Assembly (NCBI GenBank): GCA_016808115.1
Contig: JAEQBH010002443.1
Span: 310,001 to 374,000 of the forward strand
From: Tetrastigma voinierianum
Taxonomy: Eukaryota; Streptophyta; Magnoliopsida; Vitales; Vitaceae
Direction of reading: 5' to 3'
Length of the DNA stretch: 64,000 nt
The notes under the pieces are model-generated. The model saw nothing but the letters and a program-made list of their open reading frames with translations, ran no database searches and was not told the DNA's origin. A program made the position numbers and the translations under genes. Shown in pieces: positions 33,234 to 44,158 of this stretch; the stretch's first letter is position 1; each line of letters opens with the position of its first letter.

Positions 33234-34563
33234 CTAGGTCCGCCCCTAGTTGGCGTTATCTTGGTGGTGGTTGTGTCATCTCAATAATAAGTTTTTATTT
33301 TCGTCGTCTTAATGCAACATTTTTTTTTGTGTTTTGACGATTCTTGCTATCAAAGATAAAAAAACAAGAAATCAAATCAACGGTTGTCAATATGCTGCGG
33401 AACTAGAGTTATATATATTCTAGTCACGATGGTAATATTAGATGTGTTAGCTCAACTATCAAATTCATAGCTTTTGAGTCAATTCATTATGTTATTAACC
33501 TGAGTGTTGTTTCATTCTTTATGGTTCTTAGAGATTTTGATTTTATGTTTCTATCAATGTATTGTTAGTTTGAATCAATTAAATTATTTTTCTCTTAAAA
33601 AAAACTAGGTTTTGAATCAATTCATTATATTATTAACTTGGGTGATGCTTCATCCTTTATGGTTCTTAGCAATTTGATTCTATGTTTTTATAGATATATT
33701 ACTAGTTTGAATCAATACAATTATTTTTCTCTTCAAAAAAAAAAACTAATGCAAATAAAAGTTATCTTTAAATATAAATTTTTTTTAAAACGTCTTGTTT
33801 ACGAATAAAATTTTATTTTATAGAACATCAAACTAATTTTCAAATTTTATTCCAAAATTCATTTAAAGAATATTTCGGAATATTGAACTAGACAAACCTT
33901 TATTCTACAAAACATAATAATTTTTAAAATAATGTTCTAAAAAATATGTTCAGAACTAATTTTTCTGTTTTTTAATGGTTGACAAAGTGTTTTTGGTATT
34001 TTTTTTATTTATAGTAATTTAAAATTTGTTTTAAATAATAGATTATCATATAGTTTGTAACAATATTTATCATTATTGATTTTAATTATGATTTATTGTT
34101 CATTAAAATTAATAAATTAATTTATTAAATATTTTTATTTAAAATGTTCTACATGCATAAGATTATTACAAAATATTTAATTTAAAAAATACGGTAGAAA
34201 TGGTATCATACTTGCAAATTAAATTCTCATTTAATTATTTTTTTTCTATATTCATTCACTTTGCATATTACATTGCAGTATTCCAATTGGATCATAGTTC
34301 TTTTAATATTTATTACATGTCCTTGTAATCTGACTCAAATGATAAAAGAGTGAGATAAGATCATAAACTATTACAACATTATATGCAAAGTGAATAAAAG
34401 TATAAATATATATTTATTACATAATAATAATTTAAGTTAGAACATAAATTAAAAAATTATTATTTGATTTTTAAGGTTTTGGAATAAAATTTATTTGAAA
34501 TAATTAAATAAACTTTAAAATAAATAGGGGAGGGAAGTTGGGCGTTTTATCATAACAATAATA

Positions 34564-35680
34564 AGGCTATGCTTGATCGGCTTCACCGTGATGTCAAGGT
34601 TGGTTCTTTTTCTTTTCTTTTTTTTTGCCTTTTCTTTAAATTCAAGATTTATGATTCGGGTAAAAACTGGACGGAAAGAATTATAGTTTTTGATCTTCTC
34701 TGACAACTATTCTTTCAAGTTTTCACAATCAGTGTTTTTGTTTCTTTCTTCTTATTATTTAAGGTATACGATGGCGGTGTGAAGCTTCACAGAAAGCAGT
34801 TGATCTTGATCTGACTGTGTTGTTGGATTTCAGCAATCTATCCATGCTTGGCATCGCTGCGGTGATTTTGGTAGAGGTTTTTATTATTATTATTATTATT
34901 TGGAAGGGGGGATTCGAGTCCCCTAAAGTCGTAGAAGGTTTTTTACTTTTTTAACTTGGTGCCCATAAGCTAGCATCCATGGTTATGAAAAAAAAAATGA
35001 AATATTTGATTACAAGATATCAAATAAACCAAAATTTGTAAACCTAATCCTCCTTATGTATTTTCTTGAAAAAATAACTTAGTTAAAGACAAAAATATAT
35101 TTTATCTTTTTATGTATTTACATATGTCCTATAAAAAAAATGGTTATTTTAAAAAAAAAAAAAAGGAGGGTTTTTTTTATTAATACATGGTAAATTTTTT
35201 ATAGGGGTTAGATTTCCCGAATTCATATTTCAAATTATCTTTTAATGAGATACAAAAAAAACAAAAAAAAGAAGGGGAGATATCGCGATAGCATCGATTA
35301 GAAATTGATGAAACCAAAGTCAAGAAGATCTCGTTGAACATGTCGGCCGATTTTGTAATTTGATCAGGTGATTTTCTTTCTTCTTTCTTGTTTCTTGTTT
35401 CTTGTTTCTTCTTCCAATTTGATCATGCACTTTCTAATGTGTTACCTCCCGTAGCCCAAGTGTCTTAATTTCTTCTTTTTCATAGAAAATATATAATATC
35501 ATCTGGTATAATTTGTTTTTTTTTTTCAATAAGCAGATGCTTGTCTTATTAATTATTGTTTTCATTGTTTTAATCATGTGCTGATGGGATCATGTGGCAG
35601 GTGACTTGGAATATTAGCTTTTTGAATAATAGAAACCTCTTCCAAATCTTCGCATCAAAGCCAAACACTGATGGATTACC
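34564..35680 (+). pseudogene. Possible spliced host-gene or ncRNA relic, copy B
   Basis: Counterpart of 3841-4750. The splice-like junctions are kept: 34599-34763 (ATGTCAAG|GT ... TTTAAG|GT) and 35368-35600 (GATCAG|GT ... GTGGCAG|GT). The interval lengths (165 and 233 bp) are close to those in copy A (166 and 223 bp). The open reading after the first junction (YDGGVKLHRKQLILI) stops sooner than in A. No known family is recognised, and either copy may be a pseudogene. Confidence 0.3.
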
Positions 35681-36314
35681 GAAATAACAACACTGTCACA
35701 TCAGGATTTGCTTTAACTTGCTCCTTTTTGTTAAGATTACTACAACTATGTCAGGTTAAGTATAAGGACGAAGATTCAGCTATTACAAATGTCTATTGGC
35801 CATTCATTATTTATCAGCATTGCTTATTAAAATTTTAATATGATTTATTATAATTTTTAGATTTTTCTAATTACATTTGATTTTTTTTTTAATCATTTTG
35901 CATGTTATAGTAATTTAATCTTACAATGTCTTGAGCTTTGGATATCTTGGAATCTCATCCCACCATTTTACCCTTTTACCACATGGGTCGGTCTCAATGG
36001 TATATTTGGCACCTTTTTATTTCTAACAATAATAAACATTTGAATATTAAAAACAAAATAGAACAAATGTATGATAAGTGATTGATTAATTTCTATATAC
36101 AAAAGGGAGCCTAATTCAAAACTTTGACTAAAAACAAAATAGAACAAATCTATTACAAGTGACTGATTAATTTCTATATGCAAAAAGGAGCCTAATTCAA
36201 AACTTTGACTTAAGATAATATCTAAAATACAATATTATTTTTGTAAAAGGTGGTCTCTAATTCTTAAAGCCTTGCCTTTTGTTGCATCATTTTTTTGTGA
36301 TACACGATTAGAGT

Positions 36315-38065
36315 GGTAACAAAGCCCAGTAGAAGTAGAGCTTTGAGCGTTTGATGAGGCACATTAATTTATAATAAGCGAGCTCGGGCGAAGACTAACA
36401 TTGAACAAACTTAAAATCATTCGAGAGCACAACGATTTAAAAAAAAAAGGCTTGAACAGATTGGGCTGCCGTTTTTCGTATGAGCAGTACCAGTACGATC
36501 ACAGACTATACAAGTTTATTGTAATCAATCATAAACCTCGGTCCATATACTTTTTAACTTTGCTTAATCGATCGATAACAAATATCGATTAAGGAAATAA
36601 TTACTACATGGGATTAGTTTTACTTAGTTGGTTAGCAATTGATCTTAAAGTTTGTTAAAGCCACCTCGCCCGACATTTGTTTCCCTTTGCGGATTACGCA
36701 AAATTCCCACTTTCTTTGAGCTTGACTTGCAAGCGAAAATTATGAAATAGAATTAAAACAAGTGAGAGTGCGAGTGAAGAAATAAGATACATGAAATCAT
36801 TGAATAGAAACATAGATTAGTTTTAATCAATTATCTAAATAAAGAAATAATACTATCAAACAAGATGCATGGCTTGAACTCATTAGTAATAACATAAACT
36901 ATTTGGCATTATCTTCTTTGCACATGGTTAAGTTGGCCACCACCCTCGTATTCTGAAACTGCGCATGATTAATTTCAAGACCCATAGCTTCACCAGCTAG
37001 TAGGACTAGAGATCGAGTCACATCCCACCATGTCCGAACGGTCAGCCCCGAATTTTCATACCAGCCCGACTGGCGATGGCACTCCGTTACATGATGCTAC
37101 ATTCTAGCGGTCGAATCTTCGGCTCCTTGTTTCCTCTGTAAACCCCACCCCTGATCACCCTTGATGCCTTTACCGTACCCTCTAGATGCGTGGGTTAAGT
37201 CCGGTACCGGTATCAAAGGGGCCCCATTACCCCAGTTTGAAGTTGGGTCCCCCCTGGTTCGTAGTGAATTGATCGTATGTTGATTAGGTCGTGCGTTTGC
37301 CCTCAATGCTCGAGATCGGCAAACCTTATGCAGATCCATGGCCACGGGCTATAGTTCCACATGAGCTGATACCCTCGTATTTGTAATCGGATTCTTGTAC
37401 ACGAGGGATCGTGATCGTGCAATGGATCAAATACTGACATCCATGTCCTTCCCAGGCGTCCTTCTTGAAGGCTTTACCTTCTTCGCTATCACACGAGGAC
37501 ATAAGTCAGCCCAGGCACCGGCTATCGTGGGTGCCATTTAGCTCTTAGAAGACGGATCTGAGATCTGAGTCGCAGTCCTGTGACCCAGCGTGGGATTCGC
37601 TCGAGCTCGACCGTCTTAGTCGATCAACGCCTCATAAGCGGCCGTGAGGATTCACGCATTTGCCATCCATGTCGACTGGATCTAGAGCTTGAAGATCCAT
37701 TACATTGATATCCGAGACACATGACCTAGGCATTTCACTCCAGGGCGCCTGAGTCGGGATCGCACCGGTGAAGACCAGATCCTGTCGGTCGGAGATCGTA
37801 GGTGGAAGCCTCGTTCCAGCGACAGATGGGTCCCGGCGGCCCGAGCCGAGCTTTTTTCTAGTCGAGCCCGAGATTTATCAAGCCTAAATTAAGGCTCAAG
37901 CTCGGCTCGTTTGCTATGAAACTGAGCCGAATAGAGCTTTTCGTAGAGCCGTGAGCCGAAAGTAAGCAGCTCGTTGCAACCTATGCGATAAATTGACATA
38001 ATATTAATATAAATGTAAAATGATTCCCACACACACATTTTACTTTTTGCTTTTATACACAATGG
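36315..38065. mobile_element. Extra 1.75-kb interval in segment B, probable insertion
   Basis: Segment A passes from TTCGTGATACCC (5359) to CCTCAAGTTATTAAGTAC (5421) within about 60 bp. Segment B has 1.75 kb in between. The middle (36990-37860) is much richer in G+C and in CG pairs than its flanks. Near the right side an 11-bp perfect inverted repeat, GAGCCGAGCTT (37843-37853) and AAGCTCGGCTC (37898-37908), stands in a patch of GAGC/GCTC words common in non-autonomous DNA transposons. No clear terminal repeat or target duplication, and no protein motif, was found. Deletion in A is an alternative. Confidence 0.45.
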
Positions 38066-38227
38066 TCCTCAGGTTATTAAGTACTTTCAATAACAATAGG
38101 ACCTCAAACATGGCTGCTCTTTGTAGACTTATCTCTACCATTAATCTTCAAACAATAGCCTCTAGAAAGACCTTAAAATTGTGATCAACTTTATCAAACT
38201 TATGATTAAAAAAACCTTGTTAACAAA

Positions 38228-38263
38228 TATATATATATATATATACCTATATATATATATATA

Positions 38264-38301
<38 letters not shown>
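38228..38301. repeat. Interrupted (AT)n microsatellite
   Basis: AT repeats broken twice by ACCTAT. It stands where segment A has a SINE. Confidence 0.9.
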
Positions 38302-38305
<4 letters not shown>

Positions 38306-39068
38306 GGAAATTTGATATTTAACCACAATTGAATATTCCTAATAATGAATTATGACTTCAGTTTTTGTTGTTATATAATGAACCTAAATACCTATAATGA
38401 AAATATATTCCTTTTAAGTTTTAGAAAGACTACAAAAAGGGAATAAGTAGAGAAAAACTCACATTATCTAAGAAATCATTGAAATTAAAGTCTAGAAGTT
38501 TTAATCTTCATAACCATAAATGATGAGATATTTAAATTCAAAATCATAGAAACTAAGTATTAATTTTTGTTTCAAAAAAGAAAAAGTGTTAATTTTGTGC
38601 ACAAAAAATATTTAAACTTAACAAGACAAAAACAAATCAAGAATACTCTCTTTCAATTCTAATAAGATAATAGATCTTATGTGTGTAAAACATTGTCTTT
38701 AATTCAAAGTCAATAAATGCTAAGCTTATGTAGTTGAGAACTTTGAATCTATAAGTTTTCAAAAGATTAGAAATTAATTAAATGAATAAAAATGTCTATA
38801 AAGTAAAGAAAGTAACTTTAGAAAAGGAATCAAAGAGACAATCAAGAATATTTAAAAAATGGGAAAAAGTTATGCAATATTTTACGATTCTTTTCTAATA
38901 AATGTGAAATTGAAAATATGTTCATTCAAAGTTGTTGATAGTACATCTATAAGGTTTATAGAAATAATATGAAGATAGTCATTTAAAATTATATTATTTA
39001 TATCTATCATACCTCGTTATAATACAATATAAGATATTTCAAATATAAGCAAACATGAGTATGTAAAT

Positions 39069-39719
39069 TGTAAAACTCGGGTAAATTTGAACTTTTCTAA
39101 AAAATGGGGCAAACACGGTGAACTTGCTGCTACAATACATGTTGAAAACCTGGAAGTTTTTTAAATCTCAGATGATGAAATTGTCTTCATCATTGGGTTC
39201 GTCATGTGAAATTTAGTTACTCAGACGAATTTCATTGAATTTTGAGATAATCAGGATTTCATATTTTTTGAGGCAACGGATGTCGAGTGACACATGGTTC
39301 GCCATGTGGGTGACACATGGCGAATCATGTGGGTGACACATGGCGAACCATGTGGGTGACATATGGCGAACCATGTGTCACAATGCATGGCAAAGGCCTA
39401 TGCATGTAGGACACATGGTAAGCCATGTGTGTGACACATGGCATGCCATGAGTCAACATGCATGGCACATGGAGAAGGCTATATATGAGGTGTGGAAGCT
39501 GTTCATAGAAGCAGGGAGCAGCAAGAAGGAAAAGGAAGGAAAAAAAAGGAGAGGGAAAGAAAGGAAGGAATTAGAGGAAAAGAAAAGAGAGAGAGAAGGA
39601 GAAGAAAGGGAGAGAGAAAGAAGGAGAAAATGAAAGTGGTGTTCCGACGGTCAGAACTAGTCATGTATTTAATTTCAGGGTCAGGATTGACAACTTGAAT
39701 CAACTGCCCAGGTCTGCAG
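39069..39719 (+). repeat. L-type LTR, left part (L7)
   Basis: Start TGTAAAACTCGGGTAAATTT aligns with L-type LTR starts elsewhere, and AAATCTCAGATGATGAAATT (39161) is its version of the conserved block. It then carries the 23-bp hairpin array (39291-39452) and a GA-rich tract (39520-39640), in the position of the GA repeat in other copies. It stops at 39719, where a reversed L-type LTR begins, and seems to resume at 41368. Confidence 0.75.
39291..39452. repeat. Array of 18-nt hairpins at 23-bp period
   Basis: Units start at 39291, 39314, 39337, 39360, then 39412 and 39435 after one decayed unit. Each is a 7-bp stem (CACATGG / CCATGTG, at most one mismatch in most units) with a four-base loop (TTCG, CGAA, CGAA, CGAA, TAAG, CATG) and a 5-base spacer, usually GGTGA. 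Confidence 0.9.
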
Positions 39720-41367
39720 TGTCTCATATTATGAGACCTATAAATGAGTAAAAATGATCACTTGGGCCCATGTATCAATACTCATCAAGAATACATCAAC
39801 TATATAACAATAGTTCAAGAGTTATTACATTACTCTTAACCAAAACATATATCAAAATTTAAAGTTTTAATACATGTTTTACAAAATAAATACTAAAGTC
39901 ACAATCCGACTTTTTTCTAAAACACGGCCTCTAGTGGCGTGCGTCCTCTGTGCCTCACGTACCTGAAACAATGATCCTCGACGGGGTGAGCAATGCCAGT
40001 AGTGATAATTTCCACCATGGGTTACTCCCGCTAAGTGCACAAATCAAAACCAAAACAAAGCGGCTCAATGAATACGTGATCATAGCAGATATCTGCATTG
40101 CCAAATCCCATGTCTCGAGTCACTCCTTGAGCTCCATACACATGCCTAAATTAGTCGAGGCAAAATCGAGTTTTTTGAAACAAAAGTTTTTGTTCCTCGA
40201 AAACTTACCTGCAAGTTTCGGTAAATATATTGGAATATCTCAGGCGAATTGCTGGAATCATTTTTTGAGCAGTCGTAGGTCGCCTCGAGATAAACTGTTG
40301 GACCACTCTCAAGGCAATTCTTCGGAAAATCTTCCTTGAAATTCCTTTCACAACCGTTTTCATTTTCTTTTATTTTCTTTCAAGTCATGCACTCATGCCT
40401 TTGTCGTTAAGGGTGTAGGTGCGTATAGATGCATTAATACAGATTCAAACAATTGATACTAATATATTTACATGTATATATTAACAAAATTAATTCACAT
40501 ACTAATCACATAATTCATGTTATTCAATTCACAATCAATAACACTGAAATTAGCTCCACATGGGCTATGTGATCAAGCAATTCACGAGATTACCCGACAA
40601 CACAAAATCCCACCCACGACGATCACGTGAAGAAAGTGAAACCCCCAGGCTACGGCAGCATTCACGGTCACACAAGTAGGGATTTTCTTCACTCGGTTTA
40701 AAGATTTTGAGACTGAAAACACGACCATCCAGGCCACTTGGCAGAATCACAGCTCAAATTAAATGTTTCTTGGCCAGAAGAATAAACCAAATGGAAAGAT
40801 CCCTACCTCTTGGGTCGTCGAACTCCTGAAATAGGTGCCCACCTTTGTGTACCGCGTAGAACAACTTTGTTTCTTGCTCCGTCGAGAACCAACGGTCCGA
40901 AAGCTGGGAAATCTATAGAGAAGTCATTCTTTCTCTCTCTAAAATCTGATTCACACCCTCACTGCATGTTTTTTCTCCCTTTGGAAAAGATGAAGTCTAT
41001 TTTGTCTTATTTACTTTAAAGTTTTCAATAATTCCATCATTGTCCCTTCATTTAACTATTTAACACATGGCTTAATCTAAAGTCCATTCGTCCATCTCCC
41101 CATTGTCGTGCGACATGTGTCACGGTACATATAATGAGTGAGCTTTTCGCGTCGCGTAATAACCACAAAGCGAGTAAAGTAAGATTGCGGAGCACACAGG
41201 TGCCTCGGCGTGAGAATTTCAATGTCTCGAATTCGCGTGGTAGCTAGATTTTGAGAGCCGATTCCAACGGTGAAGTCAGTTTCGTCATCAAGATCTAGAA
41301 AAATTCGATTTGACAAAATTACCATTTGCCGTTTTTCGAGAAAATTAGATTTTCTCGAGGATTTCTA
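39720..41367 (-). mobile_element. L-type LTR, minus strand, nested (L4)
   Basis: Read on the minus strand it starts near 41367 (CCTCGAGAAAATCTAATTTT) and follows L-type order: the conserved block (41245-41297), GAGAGAAAGAATGACTTCTC (about 40940), GAGCAAGAAACAAAGTTGTT (about 40880), and a tail resembling the 44xxx copy up to GGGCCCAAGTGATCATTTTT (39757). The last about 170 bp of a full LTR are missing and no target duplication was found. Frames such as 39950-40339 lie within it and are not genes. Confidence 0.75.
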
Positions 41368-42351
41368 AGTCGGACGAAGTAGTCAGTATATTCGACGAGG
41401 CTGCTGCTCGAGGTAGGGATTCTTCGCCTGTAGTTTACTTTCTATCCTTTGAGCTATTGTTTTGGTATGCTTTTTGGACCATGTTGTACCATGTTTATGG
41501 CATGTTTTGTGGTATTAATTGGAATATGGCCCTTTTTGCAGTCTCAATTGAGACGGGGTTATAGCCGGTCTAAAGGGTTGCTTCTGGAATGAATTTGGGT
41601 TGAAAACTTGCTATGCAGTGTTTCCAAAATGTTCACTGCCCAGCCCCTTGGGCACACTATTGCGTGGTGGCGCGATAGTGTGTGCTGTGCACCTCCCGAC
41701 CAGTGGTCATATATTTCTCGTCAGAACTCAGATTCAACGTTCTTAAGACTCTTTGGAAATGATCTTTGAGTGTAGAATCCGATCACATGCCAGAAATGGC
41801 ATTTGGTGCTCACAACATTGCTGAAATTTTGATCATAAGCACCAAGTGTACTAATTGCATGGCATGACATGCTTGTTTGATGAAATGTTGATATGTGTAA
41901 TAATGTATTGACATGTGATGAATTCTATGTGTAGACATGGTCATGACATGACATGTTGTAGGCTATTTGTGGACATGTTATGTCGTAATTTAGCCTAGAG
42001 GATAAAGTGCTTCATTACTTGACTAAGTAATGATTTGTAGGTGATATTGATATATGTTTGTGTGATACATTGACATGAATGAGTTAATGTAGGGAAATTA
42101 TATGCATGTTTGATATAATTGCCCAGGATGCATTGGTGATATGCATGTTTGCTAAAATTGTCCATATAGCATTCATCATATATGTGACATAATTTTCCAT
42201 CAGTGACATAATTGCATTGCATATGCACGGGGACATCGCATTAAATGGGTGTGAGTGTATGGTTGGTAAATCAACACTGCGTTTGGTGTTTGATTGGGTG
42301 GGCTCGGTTAAATGGGACAACATCCAACAGAGTCGCACAGTTGAATATGAT
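41368..42351 (+). repeat. L-type LTR, right part (L8)
   Basis: Plus-strand L-type text resumes: CTCGAGGTAGGGATTC (41409), GTGAGTGTATGGTTGG (42251), AAATCAACACTGCGTTTGGT (42268) and ATGGGACAACATCCAACAGA (42311), matching the middle of the LTR at 16985-17120. The final third is absent and segment D follows directly. With L7 it would form one plus-strand LTR split by L4. Confidence 0.65.
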
Positions 42352-42822
42352 GTGTGTTTTTATTTAATTAGCATGAAAGGGACATGAGAGTTTTGATTCG
42401 ATATCATAAAAAATATGATTTTCTTATATTATAATATCTAGATTTTTCTTAAGAGAAAAACCCATTAAAAAAACATTTAGAAAAAGCCAAAAATCCAAAA
42501 TATTTTTCTTTTTCTATTCAACTAAAAATTTAAAAAATTCAGTAATAAGCCATGAAAAATTTTAAAAACAAAAACAAGCAGGCTGAATACTAAAAGTTGA
42601 AAGCAAATTTGCTTTCAACAAAAAGCCAAAAAAAAGACAAATGCCACCTAAGTAAAATTCAAGCTTATTAATAAGTAAAAGTAAGTAGGTCCACATTATA
42701 AATAATGTCATGACATATTATGCAAATTGTTCTATTGCAACTAAACAATACATCTCTAAGTAATGAAATTAGATCTACAAATTAAACAAATGTTATCATT
42801 GTTGCTTTTTTTCTTTATTTAC
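42351..42822. repeat. Segment D, left part (copy of C)
   Basis: Same order as 29124-29590, ending CTTTATTTAC, where TTTAC (42818-42822) is the left half of the target duplication of LTR M. It resumes at 47791 with ATACCTTGAGATATGAATAT. Confidence 0.9.
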
Positions 42823-43139
42823 TGTGATGCCCCATTTCTCGAGGGTCATTTTTTTTTTTTTTTTAAACTATTTCCATGAATATTGTCCATGAGCGATTAT
42901 CTGAATAGTGCAACGTTGGCGCTCTTTGAACAAATTGATCGTGAAAAACTCTATCGCCTTTGTCGTGCGTGCGATGCGTCTTTATCGTGCGATGTGTGCC
43001 AACATCACCATGGCCCTTAGCGTAATCTGCTTGTCATTTCGTCTCCACGTCTTGACACACCATGGTTAATGTGGCGCACTCATGTGTGTAAACCTTGTAG
43101 TGCGAGCCCAACGCTCCCATTGCATGCCTTGAGCCTGAA

Positions 43140-43640
43140 TACGATAGTCGCTGACGAAACTCCAATATGACACCACCTGAATCACCTTCAGGCCATAAAA
43201 TCTTCTATCACGACGGGAATAACCATGTGGGGAAAACTGCATTGCGACCTGAGGACCCTTGTCGCATTGACCTACATCCAGGCCTAAACCACGGCCGCGA
43301 CTACTTTGAATTTCACCTGTCGTGACAGTGAAAATCTCACATCGTGTGCACGCCTCGATTGTACCTTATCGCGACATAAGCCACATCATCCTGACATGGG
43401 AGAAAATCCAGTTAGAGATTCTACGTCACGTGAAGACCTTGAGAAGTGCATGTGATAAAAGAATCTCTATCATGATAAGCGCCAAGGCTGTCCTGGCGGT
43501 CTGTGAGACAACTCATACGTCATGCGGCCCTTGGCGGGTGTGTGTGCGGCCGCTGATCTGCGTCTTGGCTCGTGTCAGCGCCCGGGAACACGATTGCCAC
43601 ATGCGGACATATTGTGCGTCTGTCTTGTCGCGACATGCCA
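43140..43640. repeat. Degenerate array of TCGCGA/TCGTGA palindromic cores in LTR M
   Basis: Cores such as TATCACGACG (43206), CCGCGACTACT (43295), TGTCGTGACAG (43318), CTTATCGCGACATAAG (43368) and TTGTCGCGACATGCC (43625) recur every 40-60 bp with poorly kept sequence in between. The array resembles the leader modules at 18868-19100. Open frames here (43322-43794) come from the array. Confidence 0.55.
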
Positions 43641-44158
43641 TACCACAGTGAGCACTACACAAAACATCAGCGACATGGGACTGAAATCTCTGTTGAGACA
43701 AGAATTCTACATCCTGTGGGAACTGAAATGGGCGAGTAGCCCACCCTTCTCCATTCTCTTGCACTTCAGACTTTACCCAATTCGGTAATTTCAATTCCTA
43801 CGCCTACTGTACTCATTTTCAAACGGTTTTAAAATGCGAAAGTATACCATAATTACATACCCCAGTATTTATCTGATAGTCGAAATAATTTTATAAAATC
43901 CTTTTATACAAAACCTTTTACAAATGTTACCGCAGGCCACATGTTGGCGCCTTGCAATCACGGCGCGAGTCAGTGCGTCTCTCTGCATACCTCCTGCACG
44001 AAGGGGGTCCCACGATGGGGTGAGCAATGCCCAGTGGAAGTTTTCTAGAAGAACACTCCTTTTTAATGCGTATCACGATGACTAACATAAAACATCCAAT
44101 CATATTCTACATAAAAGATGTAATCCTATATGGAATATTCATAATATGCATGAGATGT

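Larger units (their letters stand above)
33234..39061. repeat. Segment B (copy of segment A)
   Basis: Matches 2816-6384 and 13271-13394 in order and direction. It contains a local tandem duplication of about 140 bp (units starting near 33479 and 33613, each with TGGTTCTTAG and TTGAATCAATTAAATTATTT-like text) where A has one unit. It has an additional 1.75-kb interval (36315-38065). At 38937-38941 it holds the empty target site of the copia element. It ends where an L-type LTR begins (39069). Confidence 0.9.

Noticed and set aside
39291..39452. CRISPR-like array
   Set aside because: Regular 23-bp period but no variable spacers, plant nuclear context, and units are self-complementary dyads inside an LTR.
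39340..39698. Lys/Glu/Arg-rich open frames
   Set aside because: Translations of a GA-rich LTR tract; equivalent tract occurs in all L-type LTRs and as (CT)n at 47244-47304.
15941..42351. Claim that the Tekay-like element (between A and C) and the L7/L8 LTR (between B and D) are the same ancestral insertion
   Set aside because: Attractive because both lie at equivalent places, but the flanking bases differ and 13395-15940 has no counterpart in B-D; left as a possibility only.
43322..43794. Cys/Arg-rich open frames on both strands
   Set aside because: They lie inside the repeat array of LTR M and overlap each other on opposite strands without any domain.
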